Source: Thauera butanivorans NBRC 103042
GTDB taxonomy: Bacteria > Pseudomonadota > Gammaproteobacteria > Burkholderiales > Rhodocyclaceae
Length of the DNA: 64,000 nucleotides
Reading direction: 5' to 3'
NCBI RefSeq assembly: GCF_001591165.1
Contig: NZ_BCUG01000022.1
Span: 1-64,000, forward strand
Each line of letters starts with the position of its first letter. Within the stretch, counting starts at the first letter, position 1. Positions 16,207-23,965 of the stretch are shown piece by piece. Below the pieces are notes generated by a model, which was given only the letters and a program-made list of their open reading frames with translations, made no database searches and had not been told where the DNA came from. The translations under genes and the position numbers were made by a program.

Positions 16207-17589
16207 TCATCCCTCCTGCACCGTCCCGCGGCCAGCCGCCGTGAACAGGCGGTAGAGCCCCACGCCAGCCCCCAGAGTGAGCAGCCCGTACAAGGCCACC
16301 TGCGGACGGCTGAACAGCGAGTAGGCCACGATCCACAGATTGCCGCCCAGGAACAGCAGCGGTGTCAGCGGATAGCCCCAGGCGCGGTAGGGACGCGGCA
16401 GGTCCGGCTCGCGCCGGCGCAGGCGCAGCAGCCCGGCCACGGTGAGCATGGCCGACAGCGACAGGGTGAAGCCGATGTAGATCAGCAGGGTGTCGAAGGC
16501 CGCGGTGAGGATCATGCCGATGGCGATCAGGGCCTGGAACAGGATGGCCTGCGCCGGGGTGTGGCGGGCCGCGTCCACCTGGCCGAAGCGGCGGAAGAAC
16601 AGGCCGTGGCTGGCCATGGCGTAGTACACCCGCGGCCCGGCCATGATCATCGCGCTGACCACCGACAGCAGCCCCAGCGCGATGGCCAGCCCCACCAGCG
16701 CGCCCGCGCGCGGGCCGAACAGCGCGGCGGCCGCGCCGCTGCCCACTTCCAGCATGCCGGCCATCTGCTCCGGCGGCAGGGCGTAGACGTAGACCAGGTT
16801 CAGCAGCAGGTACAACACGCTGACGAAGGCGGTGCCGAGCAGCAGGGCCAGCGGCAGGTTGCGTTCCGGCCGGCGGATTTCCGCCCCCAGGTAGGCGGCG
16901 GCGTTCCAGCCGCTGTAGGCGAAGGAGACGAAGATCAGCGCCACGGCGAAACCGGCGCCATCCACCGGGCGCCCGTCGCCGAACAGCGCGGCCTCGACGC
17001 GCGCCGCATCGCCCTCGCCGAAGGCCAGCCCGGCCACGATCAGCACGACGATGAAGGCCACCTTGAACACGGTGAGCACGTTCTGCACGCCCTGCCCCAT
17101 GCGCAGGCTGTGGTAATGCACGAGCGAGAACACCACCACCGCGGCAATGGCGAGCACGGAGACAGGCGACAGGGCGAGCCACGGGTGGCCGCCCGCTTCC
17201 AGGCTCCACCAGGCTTCCCGCGCGCCGCCGAGAAAATAGGTGGCAAAGGCGATGGCCGCCGCCGCGATGGGCGCGGAAAAACCGACGATGAGCGAGATCC
17301 AGCCCGACACGAAGGCCGGCAGCGGGCCGAAGCTGCGCCGCAGGTAGGCGTACTCGCCGCCGGCCTCGGGCAGCATGGCGCCCAGTTCGCCGTAGCACAG
17401 CGCGCCGGCCAGGGCGAACAGCGCGCCGATGGCCCAACAGGCCAGCAGGGCCTGGGTGCTGCCCAGTTCGCCGAGGATGAAGCCGGAGGTGGTGAACACC
17501 CCGGTGCCCACCATGTTGGCCACCACCAATACGGTGGCCGCGCCCAGCCCCATCTCGCGCCGCAGGCCGCCGGCCAGCGTGTTCTTCAC
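16207..17589 (-). CDS. APC-superfamily amino acid/polyamine permease
   Basis: A 460-aa, twelve-helix permease of the amino acid-polyamine-organocation family. TM1 has the unwound motif VGTGVFTTSGFILGELG and the loop after TM2 reads YGELGAMLPEAGGEYAYLRRSFGP, both diagnostic of APC/LAT-type exchangers. It starts with GTG that overlaps the stop of the preceding methylase-like gene (GTGA), so the two are translationally coupled. Substrate cannot be assigned. Its coupling to a tetrapyrrole-methylase-fold gene and a TonB receptor is odd for an amino acid transporter. Confidence 0.9.
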   Translation of the reverse strand: MKNTLAGGLRREMGLGAATVLVVANMVGTGVFTTSGFILGELGSTQALLACWAIGALFALAGALCYGELGAMLPEAGGEYAYLRRSFGPLPAFVSGWISLIVGFSAPIAAAAIAFATYFLGGAREAWWSLEAGGHPWLALSPVSVLAIAAVVVFSLVHYHSLRMGQGVQNVLTVFKVAFIVVLIVAGLAFGEGDAARVEAALFGDGRPVDGAGFAVALIFVSFAYSGWNAAAYLGAEIRRPERNLPLALLLGTAFVSVLYLLLNLVYVYALPPEQMAGMLEVGSGAAAALFGPRAGALVGLAIALGLLSVVSAMIMAGPRVYYAMASHGLFFRRFGQVDAARHTPAQAILFQALIAIGMILTAAFDTLLIYIGFTLSLSAMLTVAGLLRLRRREPDLPRPYRAWGYPLTPLLFLGGNLWIVAYSLFSRPQVALYGLLTLGAGVGLYRLFTAAGRGTVQEG

Positions 17590-18410
17590 CGCAGGAAGTC
17601 GCCCACGTAGATCAGGTGCTCGAAGGGCAGCTTGTCGCCGCCCAGGCGTTCCAGCACGGTATCCAGCGTGGCCTGCAGCACCGCCTGCCGATCCGCCGCG
17701 CCGGCGTGGGAGACGATGGCGATGGGCGTGTCGCCCGGATAGTGGCGCTTGAGCTGGTCGACGGCCTCGGGCAGGTTCATGCCCATGGTGAAGAACACCA
17801 GCGTGGAGCGGGTCTCAGCCAGTTTGGCGAGCGTGTCGCGGCCCTGGTAGTTCTCCCGCATGCCGGCGGCGGCGGTGAGAATCACCGAACGGCTCTCGCC
17901 GCCGCTGGTGATGCTGCGCCCCAGCGCGGCGTTGGCGGCGTTGAAGCTGGAGATGCCGGGCACCACCACCGGGTTCAGGTCGCTGAATTCGCGCAGGTAG
18001 CCGGTTTGCGGGCCGTAGAGGGTGGGGTCGCCGTAGTCGATGACGGCCACGGTCTTGCCCGCCTGCACCGCCGCGCGGATGATGCGGCGGGTTTCCGCCT
18101 CCTGTTCGCGCAGCTTGTCGTCCGGGGCGTCGCGCCGCGACAGCGTGCCGAACAGGCCATGTCCGGCCTCGTGCATTTCCTTGCCGACGAGCAGTTCCGG
18201 CAGGCGCTCGCGCAGGCGCTGCATGCCGAACACGATGTCCGCCTGCTGGATGATCTTCTGCGCCCGCACGGTGATGTTGTCGGGGTCGCCGATGCCCACG
18301 CTGACCAGATACAGGCCGCCGGCCTGTCCGGCGAAGGAATGGCCGGCAAGAAGCAGCAGCCCGGCGAGGGCGAGGCGGCGCAGCAAGGCGCCGGATTGCT
18401 TGGCAAACAT
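17586..18410 (-). CDS. Tetrapyrrole (corrin/porphyrin) methylase-family protein with an N-terminal signal peptide
   Basis: A 274-aa protein. Residues 1-28 form a clear export signal: basic start with RR, a hydrophobic core LALAGLLLLAG and a likely cut after HSFA. The rest is a complete tetrapyrrole methylase domain: SVGIGDPDNITVRAQKIIQQ at the N-terminus, the GDPTLYG loop (about residues 127-133), and VVPGISSFNAANAALG, which form the SAM/tetrapyrrole pocket in CobA/CbiF-type enzymes. These enzymes are normally cytoplasmic because SAM is. Start ATG follows CGGAGTC. Coupled to the APC permease (4-bp overlap), 80 bp downstream of the TonB receptor gene. It could be a periplasmic tetrapyrrole-binding protein derived from a methylase; that is inference. 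Confidence 0.85.
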   Translation of the reverse strand: MFAKQSGALLRRLALAGLLLLAGHSFAGQAGGLYLVSVGIGDPDNITVRAQKIIQQADIVFGMQRLRERLPELLVGKEMHEAGHGLFGTLSRRDAPDDKLREQEAETRRIIRAAVQAGKTVAVIDYGDPTLYGPQTGYLREFSDLNPVVVPGISSFNAANAALGRSITSGGESRSVILTAAAGMRENYQGRDTLAKLAETRSTLVFFTMGMNLPEAVDQLKRHYPGDTPIAIVSHAGAADRQAVLQATLDTVLERLGGDKLPFEHLIYVGDFLR

Positions 18411-18490
18411 GAAAGACTCCGTGGAAACAGGAAAAAACAGGAAAAAGCAGAAAAAGGAGAGGCCGCCGAAACCCGCCGGCGGCGGGTGGA

Positions 18491-20449
18491 TCAGAAGCGG
18501 TAGCTGGCGCTCAGGCGCACGTCGCGCCCCGCTTCATGGACGATGTTGTCGGTGCCGGCGGCAATCGAAGTCTGGCTGCTGTAGCGCTTGTCGCCCAGGT
18601 TGCGGATGGCCAGCGCCAGGCTCAGGCCGCGCACGGCGGCGGGCTGCCATGCGGCCTGGAGGTCGTGCAGGGCATAGCCGGGCCGCTCGATCTGCCCGGC
18701 CGGCACGCGCGACAGGCGCTTCACGGCAGTCAATGTATAGCCCAGCGTCAGGCCGTCGGCCACGCGCCACTGGTTGTCCCACACCAGCCGGTCGCCGGTG
18801 GGCGCGTTGCGGCGCCGGCTGATGGCGACCGGATCGCCGTGCTGGTTCTCGCTGCTCACCCGGCTGTAGGCGAGCCGGGTGCCGTAGGCGCCGAAGCGCC
18901 AGCCCGCGCGCAGATCCCAGCCGGTGGAAATCAGCGTGTCCGGGTTGTTGCGGATCGCGCTGACCTGCCCGCCGCCACCGCCCACGCGCTCGATGGTGTC
19001 GTACAGGTAGGACCGGAACAGCGTCAGTTCAAGGTTCACCTGGTCGCCACCGCGCAGCAGGTCGCCGCCCGCATAGCGCAGGCCGCCTTCGCGCTGGCGC
19101 GAGCGTTCCGGCTCGAAGGGATTGCCGTCGTTGAAATTGGTGCTCTCGGTGATGTTGGTCATCCAGGAAGCGGGAATCAGCCCGCTGCCGCGCACCGCCT
19201 CGCCGTAGCCGGCAAAGGCCGTGACGCCCCGCCCCAGGTCCAGCTCCACGCCCGCGTTGGGCGAAACCTCGCTGCCGCTGACGCTGCGCGGGCCGTACTC
19301 GGCATCGAAATCGTCATGGCGCGCGCCCACGGACACCAGCAGGGGGCCGAAGGCGATGCGGTCCTGGATGAACAGGGCGCGGTTCCTGGACGTCGTGGTC
19401 TGCTTGACGCTGCGGAAATCCAGCCCGGTCAGGTCTTCGGAAAACCAGTCCATGCCCACGGTGAGCCAGTGGCGGGTCGGCCCCAGGCCGAAGCTGAAGG
19501 TGTTTCGCAGTTCGCCGCCGGTTTTCTCGCCGCGCATCTCGGTGTCGGTGGTGACGTTCTTCAGGCGGTCCTCGTTGCGGTACAGGTTGAAGCGCCAGTC
19601 GATCCAGGGCGTATCGGCGGAACGGTAGCTGTGGTTGAGCACATGGGTGTTGCGTTCGCTTTCCTGATACACGGGCACCGAGCCTTCCGGCGCATAGCCC
19701 ATGTCGCTGCCGGTGCTGCCCCACAGGTACAGGCCACGGTTGGTGTTGCGCTCGGTGCTCAGGCGCAGGCTGTGGCCGGCCTGTTCCAGCAGGCTGAACT
19801 TGAGGAAGTAGTCGCGGTCCCGCCCGGCGGTGTTGGGCGCGTCATCGCCGCCGCCGATGCGGTAATCCTCGGCGTTCTGCGCCGAGACATGGCCGAGCAG
19901 GCCCATGCCCTCGCCCAGCAGGCCGTACACCGTGGTGGCGCCGCGCCACGCCTCGTCCGCGCTGGCGTAACCGGCCTTGAGCCGCACGCCCGCGCGCCGC
20001 TGCGGATCGAGCAGGTCCTGGGCATCCACGGTCTCGAAGCGGATGCTGCCGCCCAGCGCGCCCGGCCCCCGGTCCGCGCCGGGGCCGGCCTGGATGTCCA
20101 CGCGCTTGAGCAGGTCGGGGTCGATGCCGCCGATGCCGCCGCGGTGCTGGTGCAGGTTGCGGCCCTGGCTGGCGCCGTCGATGGAGATGTTGAGGTTGCT
20201 GCCTTCCATGCCGCGCAGATAGATGCGCTGGGCGTTGCGCCCGCCGCCGCCCACGCTGACCGAGGATTCGGTGGCGAACACCTCCGCCATGTCCCGCGCC
20301 TGGGTGCGTTGCAGGGTTTCCGCAGTGATCTCCCTGCTTTCTGCGGAGAGGGCGCGCACTTCCACCTCGGGCAAGGTGGTCTGGGCATGGCTGGCGGTCA
20401 TCCAGCCAGACGCCAGCACGGCGGCAAGCGCGGTCATTCGTGGAGCCAT
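18491..20449 (-). CDS. TonB-dependent outer-membrane receptor
   Basis: A 652-aa receptor. Signal peptide MTALAAVLASGWMTASHA is followed by a TonB-box-like LPEVEVRAL and a plug domain with QRIYLRGMEGSNLNISIDG and VDIQAGPGADRGPGALGGSIRF. The C-terminus ends in an aromatic residue (SASYRF), as outer-membrane barrels do. The ATG at 20449 follows AGAGGCAGACC; the open frame upstream is a shadow of the divergent LysR gene. A Fur-like box lies 24 bp upstream of the start. The ligand is unknown; co-operonic methylase-fold and permease genes hint at a tetrapyrrole or metal chelate. Confidence 0.92.
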   Translation of the reverse strand: MAPRMTALAAVLASGWMTASHAQTTLPEVEVRALSAESREITAETLQRTQARDMAEVFATESSVSVGGGGRNAQRIYLRGMEGSNLNISIDGASQGRNLHQHRGGIGGIDPDLLKRVDIQAGPGADRGPGALGGSIRFETVDAQDLLDPQRRAGVRLKAGYASADEAWRGATTVYGLLGEGMGLLGHVSAQNAEDYRIGGGDDAPNTAGRDRDYFLKFSLLEQAGHSLRLSTERNTNRGLYLWGSTGSDMGYAPEGSVPVYQESERNTHVLNHSYRSADTPWIDWRFNLYRNEDRLKNVTTDTEMRGEKTGGELRNTFSFGLGPTRHWLTVGMDWFSEDLTGLDFRSVKQTTTSRNRALFIQDRIAFGPLLVSVGARHDDFDAEYGPRSVSGSEVSPNAGVELDLGRGVTAFAGYGEAVRGSGLIPASWMTNITESTNFNDGNPFEPERSRQREGGLRYAGGDLLRGGDQVNLELTLFRSYLYDTIERVGGGGGQVSAIRNNPDTLISTGWDLRAGWRFGAYGTRLAYSRVSSENQHGDPVAISRRRNAPTGDRLVWDNQWRVADGLTLGYTLTAVKRLSRVPAGQIERPGYALHDLQAAWQPAAVRGLSLALAIRNLGDKRYSSQTSIAAGTDNIVHEAGRDVRLSASYRF

Positions 20450-20472
20450 TGGTCTGCCTCTTTGTTGCACAT

Positions 20473-20491
20473 GTAAATCACTCTCAATATC
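20473..20491 (-). promoter_or_regulatory. Fur-like box upstream of the TonB receptor
   Basis: Read on the minus strand, GATATTGAGAGTGATTTAC matches the 19-bp Fur consensus GATAATGATAATCATTATC at 13 positions by eye. It lies between the divergent receptor and LysR genes, so it may affect both. Confidence 0.55.
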
Positions 20492-20572
20492 ATCCAATAT
20501 TAGAGATTCACCCTGTGCTGAAGAAGCCACATCCGCGGAACACCCCGTTCCGCAAATGCGTCCGCAACCGCC

Positions 20573-21493
20573 ATGATCGATTTCGACCCCCTGCGCGCCG
20601 TCCTCGCGCTGGCCCGGCACCACAGCCTGAGTGCCGCGGCACGCGCGCTGGACTGCCCCAAGTCCACCCTGAGCCGGCGCATCGCGCTGGTCGAGCAGAC
20701 GCTGGGGCACGCCCTGACCCGGCAGGAGAACGGCCGGCTGATCCTCACGGAAGCCGGCTGGCATTACGCCGAATACTGCGAGCGCATTCTCGAACTGGCC
20801 GACGAGGGACGGCGCGCAGTGGACCAGCTTGCCACCGGCATCAGCGGTGAGCTGCGCATCGGGATCAGCCCGGAAATGACCCGGGGCTGGATCAGCCGGG
20901 CGCTGAACGAATTCCTCGATCACTACCCGGGCCTGTGCCTGGATGTCCATGTGGCCCACCCCGGCACCCTGACGAACGGAACGGGGCTGGATCTGTGGAT
21001 CCAATGCGGAGAAGCGGCCCTGCCCGGCATGAAGCGCCTGCCGCTGGGGCGCTGGGAACGCCGCATCTACACCGCCGCGCCCCCCGACAGCCCCTGCCGC
21101 AATCTGGACGGCCCGGACGGACTGCCGGATTGCCCATGGATCTGCCTGGCCGGAGAAGCGCAGCAAACCATCCTGCATCACACCGGCAATGGGACGCGCC
21201 GCAGCGTACGCCTCACCCCCCGCCTGCGGGTGGCCTCCATGCAGATGCTGGCCGATTGCATCGCGCGCGGCTACGGCATCGGCATCCTGCCTTCCTGGCT
21301 GGCCGAATGTCCCCGCCACGGGCTCCGCGGACAGTTCAGCCGGGTGCTGGACGGCTGGCAGGCACCCGCCATCGAACTGGCCCTGTATCTTCCGCCCGGC
21401 CCGCGCACCCGGCGCTGCGACCTGCTGGTCGAGCACCTGCACACCCGGCTGCCGCCGCGCTGGGCGCTCGAGCAATGTATCGAAGGTACCTAA
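20573..21493 (+). CDS. LysR-family transcriptional regulator
   Basis: A 306-aa LTTR. The N-terminal winged HTH reads LRAVLALARHHSLSAAARALDCPKSTLSRRIALVEQTLG in successive helices (residues 6-45), then a linker helix and a periplasmic-binding-protein-like effector domain (from about residue 90). It is divergent from the TonB receptor operon with a 123-bp shared intergenic region, the classical arrangement for an LTTR and its target. The effector is unknown. Confidence 0.93.
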   Translation: MIDFDPLRAVLALARHHSLSAAARALDCPKSTLSRRIALVEQTLGHALTRQENGRLILTEAGWHYAEYCERILELADEGRRAVDQLATGISGELRIGISPEMTRGWISRALNEFLDHYPGLCLDVHVAHPGTLTNGTGLDLWIQCGEAALPGMKRLPLGRWERRIYTAAPPDSPCRNLDGPDGLPDCPWICLAGEAQQTILHHTGNGTRRSVRLTPRLRVASMQMLADCIARGYGIGILPSWLAECPRHGLRGQFSRVLDGWQAPAIELALYLPPGPRTRRCDLLVEHLHTRLPPRWALEQCIEGT

Positions 21494-21511
21494 CGGAAGT
21501 CCGGAAGGGAT

Positions 21512-21532
21512 TCCGGGCAACGGCCCCTGCCA
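21512..21532 (+). repeat. 21-bp intergenic repeat, copy 2
   Basis: Identical to 11932-11952, 19 bp after the LysR stop. Flanking sequence differs between the copies apart from a short purine stretch. Confidence 0.6.
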
Positions 21533-21640
21533 AGGGGTTGGCGTGAAAGACTTTTCAGCGCGCGCTCTTTAAGGAAGCAATCCGGGGTGCGAGTCAGTCC
21601 GGCGGGTCACGTTGGGTGCGGGTTGAGCCGCCAAAGACCT

Positions 21641-21995
21641 TTACGGCCTTTCCACGCCACCTTCCTCATCGAAGTCTCTTTCATCTTCAGGGGTGGCGGC
21701 AGCCAGGCAGGCCAGCGCGTTCGAGCACGTTGCGCAGTTCCCCCACGTTGCCTGGCAAGGCGTAGCGGCACAGCGCCCGCATGGCCGCCGCCGGCACGCG
21801 CAGGCGGCGCTCCGGCGCCACCCGGCCGAGCAGCGATTCGACCAGCAGCGGGATGTCGCTGACGCGCTCGCGCAGCGGCGGCACGACGATCGGGAAGGTG
21901 TTGATGCGGTAGTCGCAGTCGCACAGGATGTGCGGCTCGGGCAGGCTGTCGAGAAAGGAGAGCAGTTCGGGAAGGAAGCGGTTTTCGGTCGACAT
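21641..21995 (-). pseudogene. Decayed sigma-54-dependent transcriptional activator (bEBP)
   Basis: The first 30 codons ([20 protein letters not shown], then [10 protein letters not shown]) look like the start of a PAS-containing sigma-54 activator. They are joined directly to the C-terminal part of the AAA+ domain: [20 protein letters not shown] and [17 protein letters not shown], which are the R-finger/sensor II region (consensus F-x-I-x-x-P-P-L-R-E-R and W-P-G-N-V-R-E-L). Some 300 residues, with Walker A, Walker B and the GAFTGA loop, are missing. After LERA the sensible frame switches (ending at 21641) and no HTH follows. So it has an internal deletion, a frameshift and a lost DNA-binding domain; it cannot activate sigma-54. 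It is divergent from the cyd operon. Confidence 0.8.
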
Positions 21996-22009
21996 CGTAT
22001 CGCTCGAGC

Positions 22010-22068
22010 TGGCAGCAGATTGGCAGAAAACTGGCAGTTTATGCTGGCAGACTGTGTGGCACTGGCAG
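22010..22068 (+). repeat. Array of six TGGCAG/C hexamers at roughly helical spacing
   Basis: TGGCAG begins at 22010, 22021, 22032, 22045 and 22063, with TGGCAC at 22057. The first steps are 11, 11, 13 and 12 bp, close to one helical turn. The array lies between the broken activator gene and the cyd promoter region. Confidence 0.65.
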
Positions 22069-22107
22069 TCCGGCCGTCAGTACCGAGCGCTCGAAGCATC
22101 TCTAAAA

Positions 22108-22121
22108 TTGATATAAATCAA
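22108..22121 (+). promoter_or_regulatory. Perfect FNR/ANR box upstream of the cyd operon
   Basis: TTGATATAAATCAA matches the FNR/CRP-type consensus TTGAT-N4-ATCAA without mismatch and is a palindrome apart from its centre. It lies 74 bp before the cydP start, as expected for low-oxygen control of a high-affinity oxidase. Confidence 0.88.
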
Positions 22122-22151
22122 AATCATCACGACTAGCCGACAGTACTGGCA

Positions 22152-22167
22152 CGGCACTTGTATTGCA
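22152..22167 (+). promoter_or_regulatory. Sigma-54-type -24/-12 promoter for the cyd operon
   Basis: CGGCACTTGTATTGCA has GG and GC exactly ten bases apart and matches the consensus TGGCAC-N5-TTGCA except at the first base. Transcription would start near 22177, just before the cydP ribosome binding site. Confidence 0.65.
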
Positions 22168-22168
22168 A

Positions 22169-22184
22169 GGGGGGTTTTCCCCCC
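22169..22184 (+). promoter_or_regulatory. GC hairpin abutting the cydP ribosome binding site
   Basis: GGGGGGTTTTCCCCCC is a 6-bp perfect stem with a four-T loop. The GGAG of the cydP ribosome binding site follows at once (22185-22188), so folding could affect initiation or protect the 5' end of the mRNA. Confidence 0.5.
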
Positions 22185-22194
22185 GGAGATGACG

Positions 22195-22404
22195 ATGCAA
22201 CTGGCCGACCGGAAACTGCTGCGCGAGATCGTCGTGGTCGTCGTGCTCAAGCTCGTGCTGATCACCGCCCTGTGGTGGGCGTTCATCCGCGGCCACCAGG
22301 TCGAGGTGGACGTCCAGCGCATGGTGGCGCACACGTCCGGCACGTCCGCCGGGGGGCTTCCCAACCCTGACGGAGAGACCGATGGTCACAGAGCAACTCG
22401 TTGA
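22195..22404 (+). CDS. cydP: CydP, small subunit-like protein of cytochrome bd
   Basis: A 69-aa protein with one membrane helix ([20 protein letters not shown]) flanked by charged residues, the pattern of the CydP small protein found upstream of cydAB in betaproteobacteria. I chose the ATG at 22195 rather than 22189 because GGAG ends at 22188, leaving proper spacing only for the second ATG. It overlaps cydA by 23 bp, so the two are translationally linked. In homologous systems CydP is thought to support assembly or activity of the bd oxidase; the exact role is not settled. Confidence 0.8.
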   Translation: MQLADRKLLREIVVVVVLKLVLITALWWAFIRGHQVEVDVQRMVAHTSGTSAGGLPNPDGETDGHRATR

Positions 22405-23950
22405 CCTGTCGCGGCTGCAGTTCGCCGCCACCGCGATGTACCACTTCCTGTTCGTGCCGCTGACGCTGGGCATGGTGTGGCTGCTGGTCATCATGGAAAG
22501 CGCCTGGGTGATGACCGGCAAGCTCATCTACAAGGACATGACCCGCTTCTGGGGCAAGCTGTTCGGCATCAACTTCGCCCTCGGCGTCACCACCGGCATC
22601 ACGCTGGAATTCCAGTTCGGCACCAACTGGGCCTACTACTCGCACTATGTGGGCGACATCTTCGGCGCGCCACTGGCCATCGAGGGGCTGATGGCGTTCT
22701 TTCTCGAATCCACCTTCATCGGCCTGTTCTTCTTCGGCTGGGAGCGCCTGTCGCGCAAGCAGCATTTGATGGTGACCGTGCTGATGGCGGTGGGCACCAA
22801 CCTGTCGGCGCTGTGGATTCTGGTGGCCAATGGCTGGATGCAGCACCCGGTGGGCGCCGAATTCAGCTTCGAGACCATGCGCATGGAGCTGACGGATTTC
22901 TGGGCGGTGCTGTTCAACCCGGACGCGCAGGCCAAGTTCGTGCATACCGTGTCGGCCGGTTACGTGACCGGGGCGATGTTCGTGCTGTCGATCTCATCCT
23001 GGTACCTGCTGCGCCGCCGCGACCTGGAATTCGCCCGCCGCTCGTTCTCCATCGCCGCGGCCTTCGGCTTCGCCTCGGTGTGTTCGGTGATCGTGCTCGG
23101 CGACGAATCCGGCTACGTGGTCAGCGAGGCGCAGCAGACCAAGCTCGCGGCGATGGAGGCGATGTGGGAAACCGAGCCGGCGCCGGCGAGCTTCAACCTC
23201 ATCGCCTTTCCCAACGAGGCGGAGATGAAGAACGACTACGCGCTGCACATTCCCTGGGTGATGGGCCTCCTCGGCACCCGCTCGCTGGACCAGGAGATGC
23301 CGGGCATCCGCGACATCGTGGCGAGGAACCGCGAGCGCGTGGAAACCGGCGTCGATGCGGTGCGCCTGCTCGAAGCCCTGCGCGCCGACCCGGCCAACGC
23401 CGACCTGCGCACGCGCTTCGACGCGGTCAAGGACGACCTCGGCTTCGGCCTGCTGCTGAAGAAGTACGTGGCGTCGATGGACGAGGTCACGCCCGAACTG
23501 ATGGACCGCGCCGCGCGCGACACCATTCCGAAGGTGGCGCCGCTGTTCTGGAGCTTCCGCCTCATGGTCGCGCTGGGTTTCGCCCTGCTGGCGCTGTTCG
23601 GCCTGGCGCTGTGGCATTCGGTCAAGGGCGACTTCGAGCGCAAGCCGTGGCTGCTGCGCTGGGCGCTGTGGTTCCTGCCGATGCCGTGGATCGCCTGCGA
23701 GCTGGGCTGGTTCGTCGCCGAATACGGCCGCCAGCCCTGGACCATCTACGGCGTGCTGCCCACCCATCTGTCGGTGTCCACCCTGTCGGTGGAGAGCCTG
23801 TACGGCTCGCTGGCCGGCTTCGTCGGCTTCTACACCCTGCTGCTGGTGGTCGAGATGTACCTGATGGTGCGCTTCGCCCGCCAGGGGCCGGGCAGCCTGG
23901 GCACCGGCCGCTACACGAACGAACAACACGGCGAAACCGCCCCCGCCTGA
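22382..23950 (+). CDS. cydA: CydA, cytochrome bd ubiquinol oxidase subunit I
   Basis: A 522-aa, nine-helix subunit carrying hemes b558, b595 and d. His21 in [15 protein letters not shown] matches the heme b595/d ligand, the helix [16 protein letters not shown] carries the second conserved His, and [13 protein letters not shown] is the hallmark motif after the Q loop. The Q loop is the long type, with an extended segment between the fifth and sixth helices' conserved motifs (about residues 240-390). Reduces O2 to water with quinol at low oxygen, inner membrane. Regulation by the FNR box and sigma-54-type promoter upstream is inferred. Confidence 0.97.
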   Translation: MVTEQLVDLSRLQFAATAMYHFLFVPLTLGMVWLLVIMESAWVMTGKLIYKDMTRFWGKLFGINFALGVTTGITLEFQFGTNWAYYSHYVGDIFGAPLAIEGLMAFFLESTFIGLFFFGWERLSRKQHLMVTVLMAVGTNLSALWILVANGWMQHPVGAEFSFETMRMELTDFWAVLFNPDAQAKFVHTVSAGYVTGAMFVLSISSWYLLRRRDLEFARRSFSIAAAFGFASVCSVIVLGDESGYVVSEAQQTKLAAMEAMWETEPAPASFNLIAFPNEAEMKNDYALHIPWVMGLLGTRSLDQEMPGIRDIVARNRERVETGVDAVRLLEALRADPANADLRTRFDAVKDDLGFGLLLKKYVASMDEVTPELMDRAARDTIPKVAPLFWSFRLMVALGFALLALFGLALWHSVKGDFERKPWLLRWALWFLPMPWIACELGWFVAEYGRQPWTIYGVLPTHLSVSTLSVESLYGSLAGFVGFYTLLLVVEMYLMVRFARQGPGSLGTGRYTNEQHGETAPA

Positions 23951-23965
23951 CAAGGAAACCTGGAC

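Noticed and set aside
22147..22162. TGGCAC-N5-TTGTA as the sigma-54 promoter
   Set aside because: GG to the -12 GC position is off (GT instead of GC). The register five bases to the right, 22152-22167, has the exact GG-N10-GC spacing.
22169..22184. GGGGGGTTTTCCCCCC as a transcription terminator
   Set aside because: It lies immediately before the ribosome binding site of cydP, has its T residues in the loop and none after the stem.
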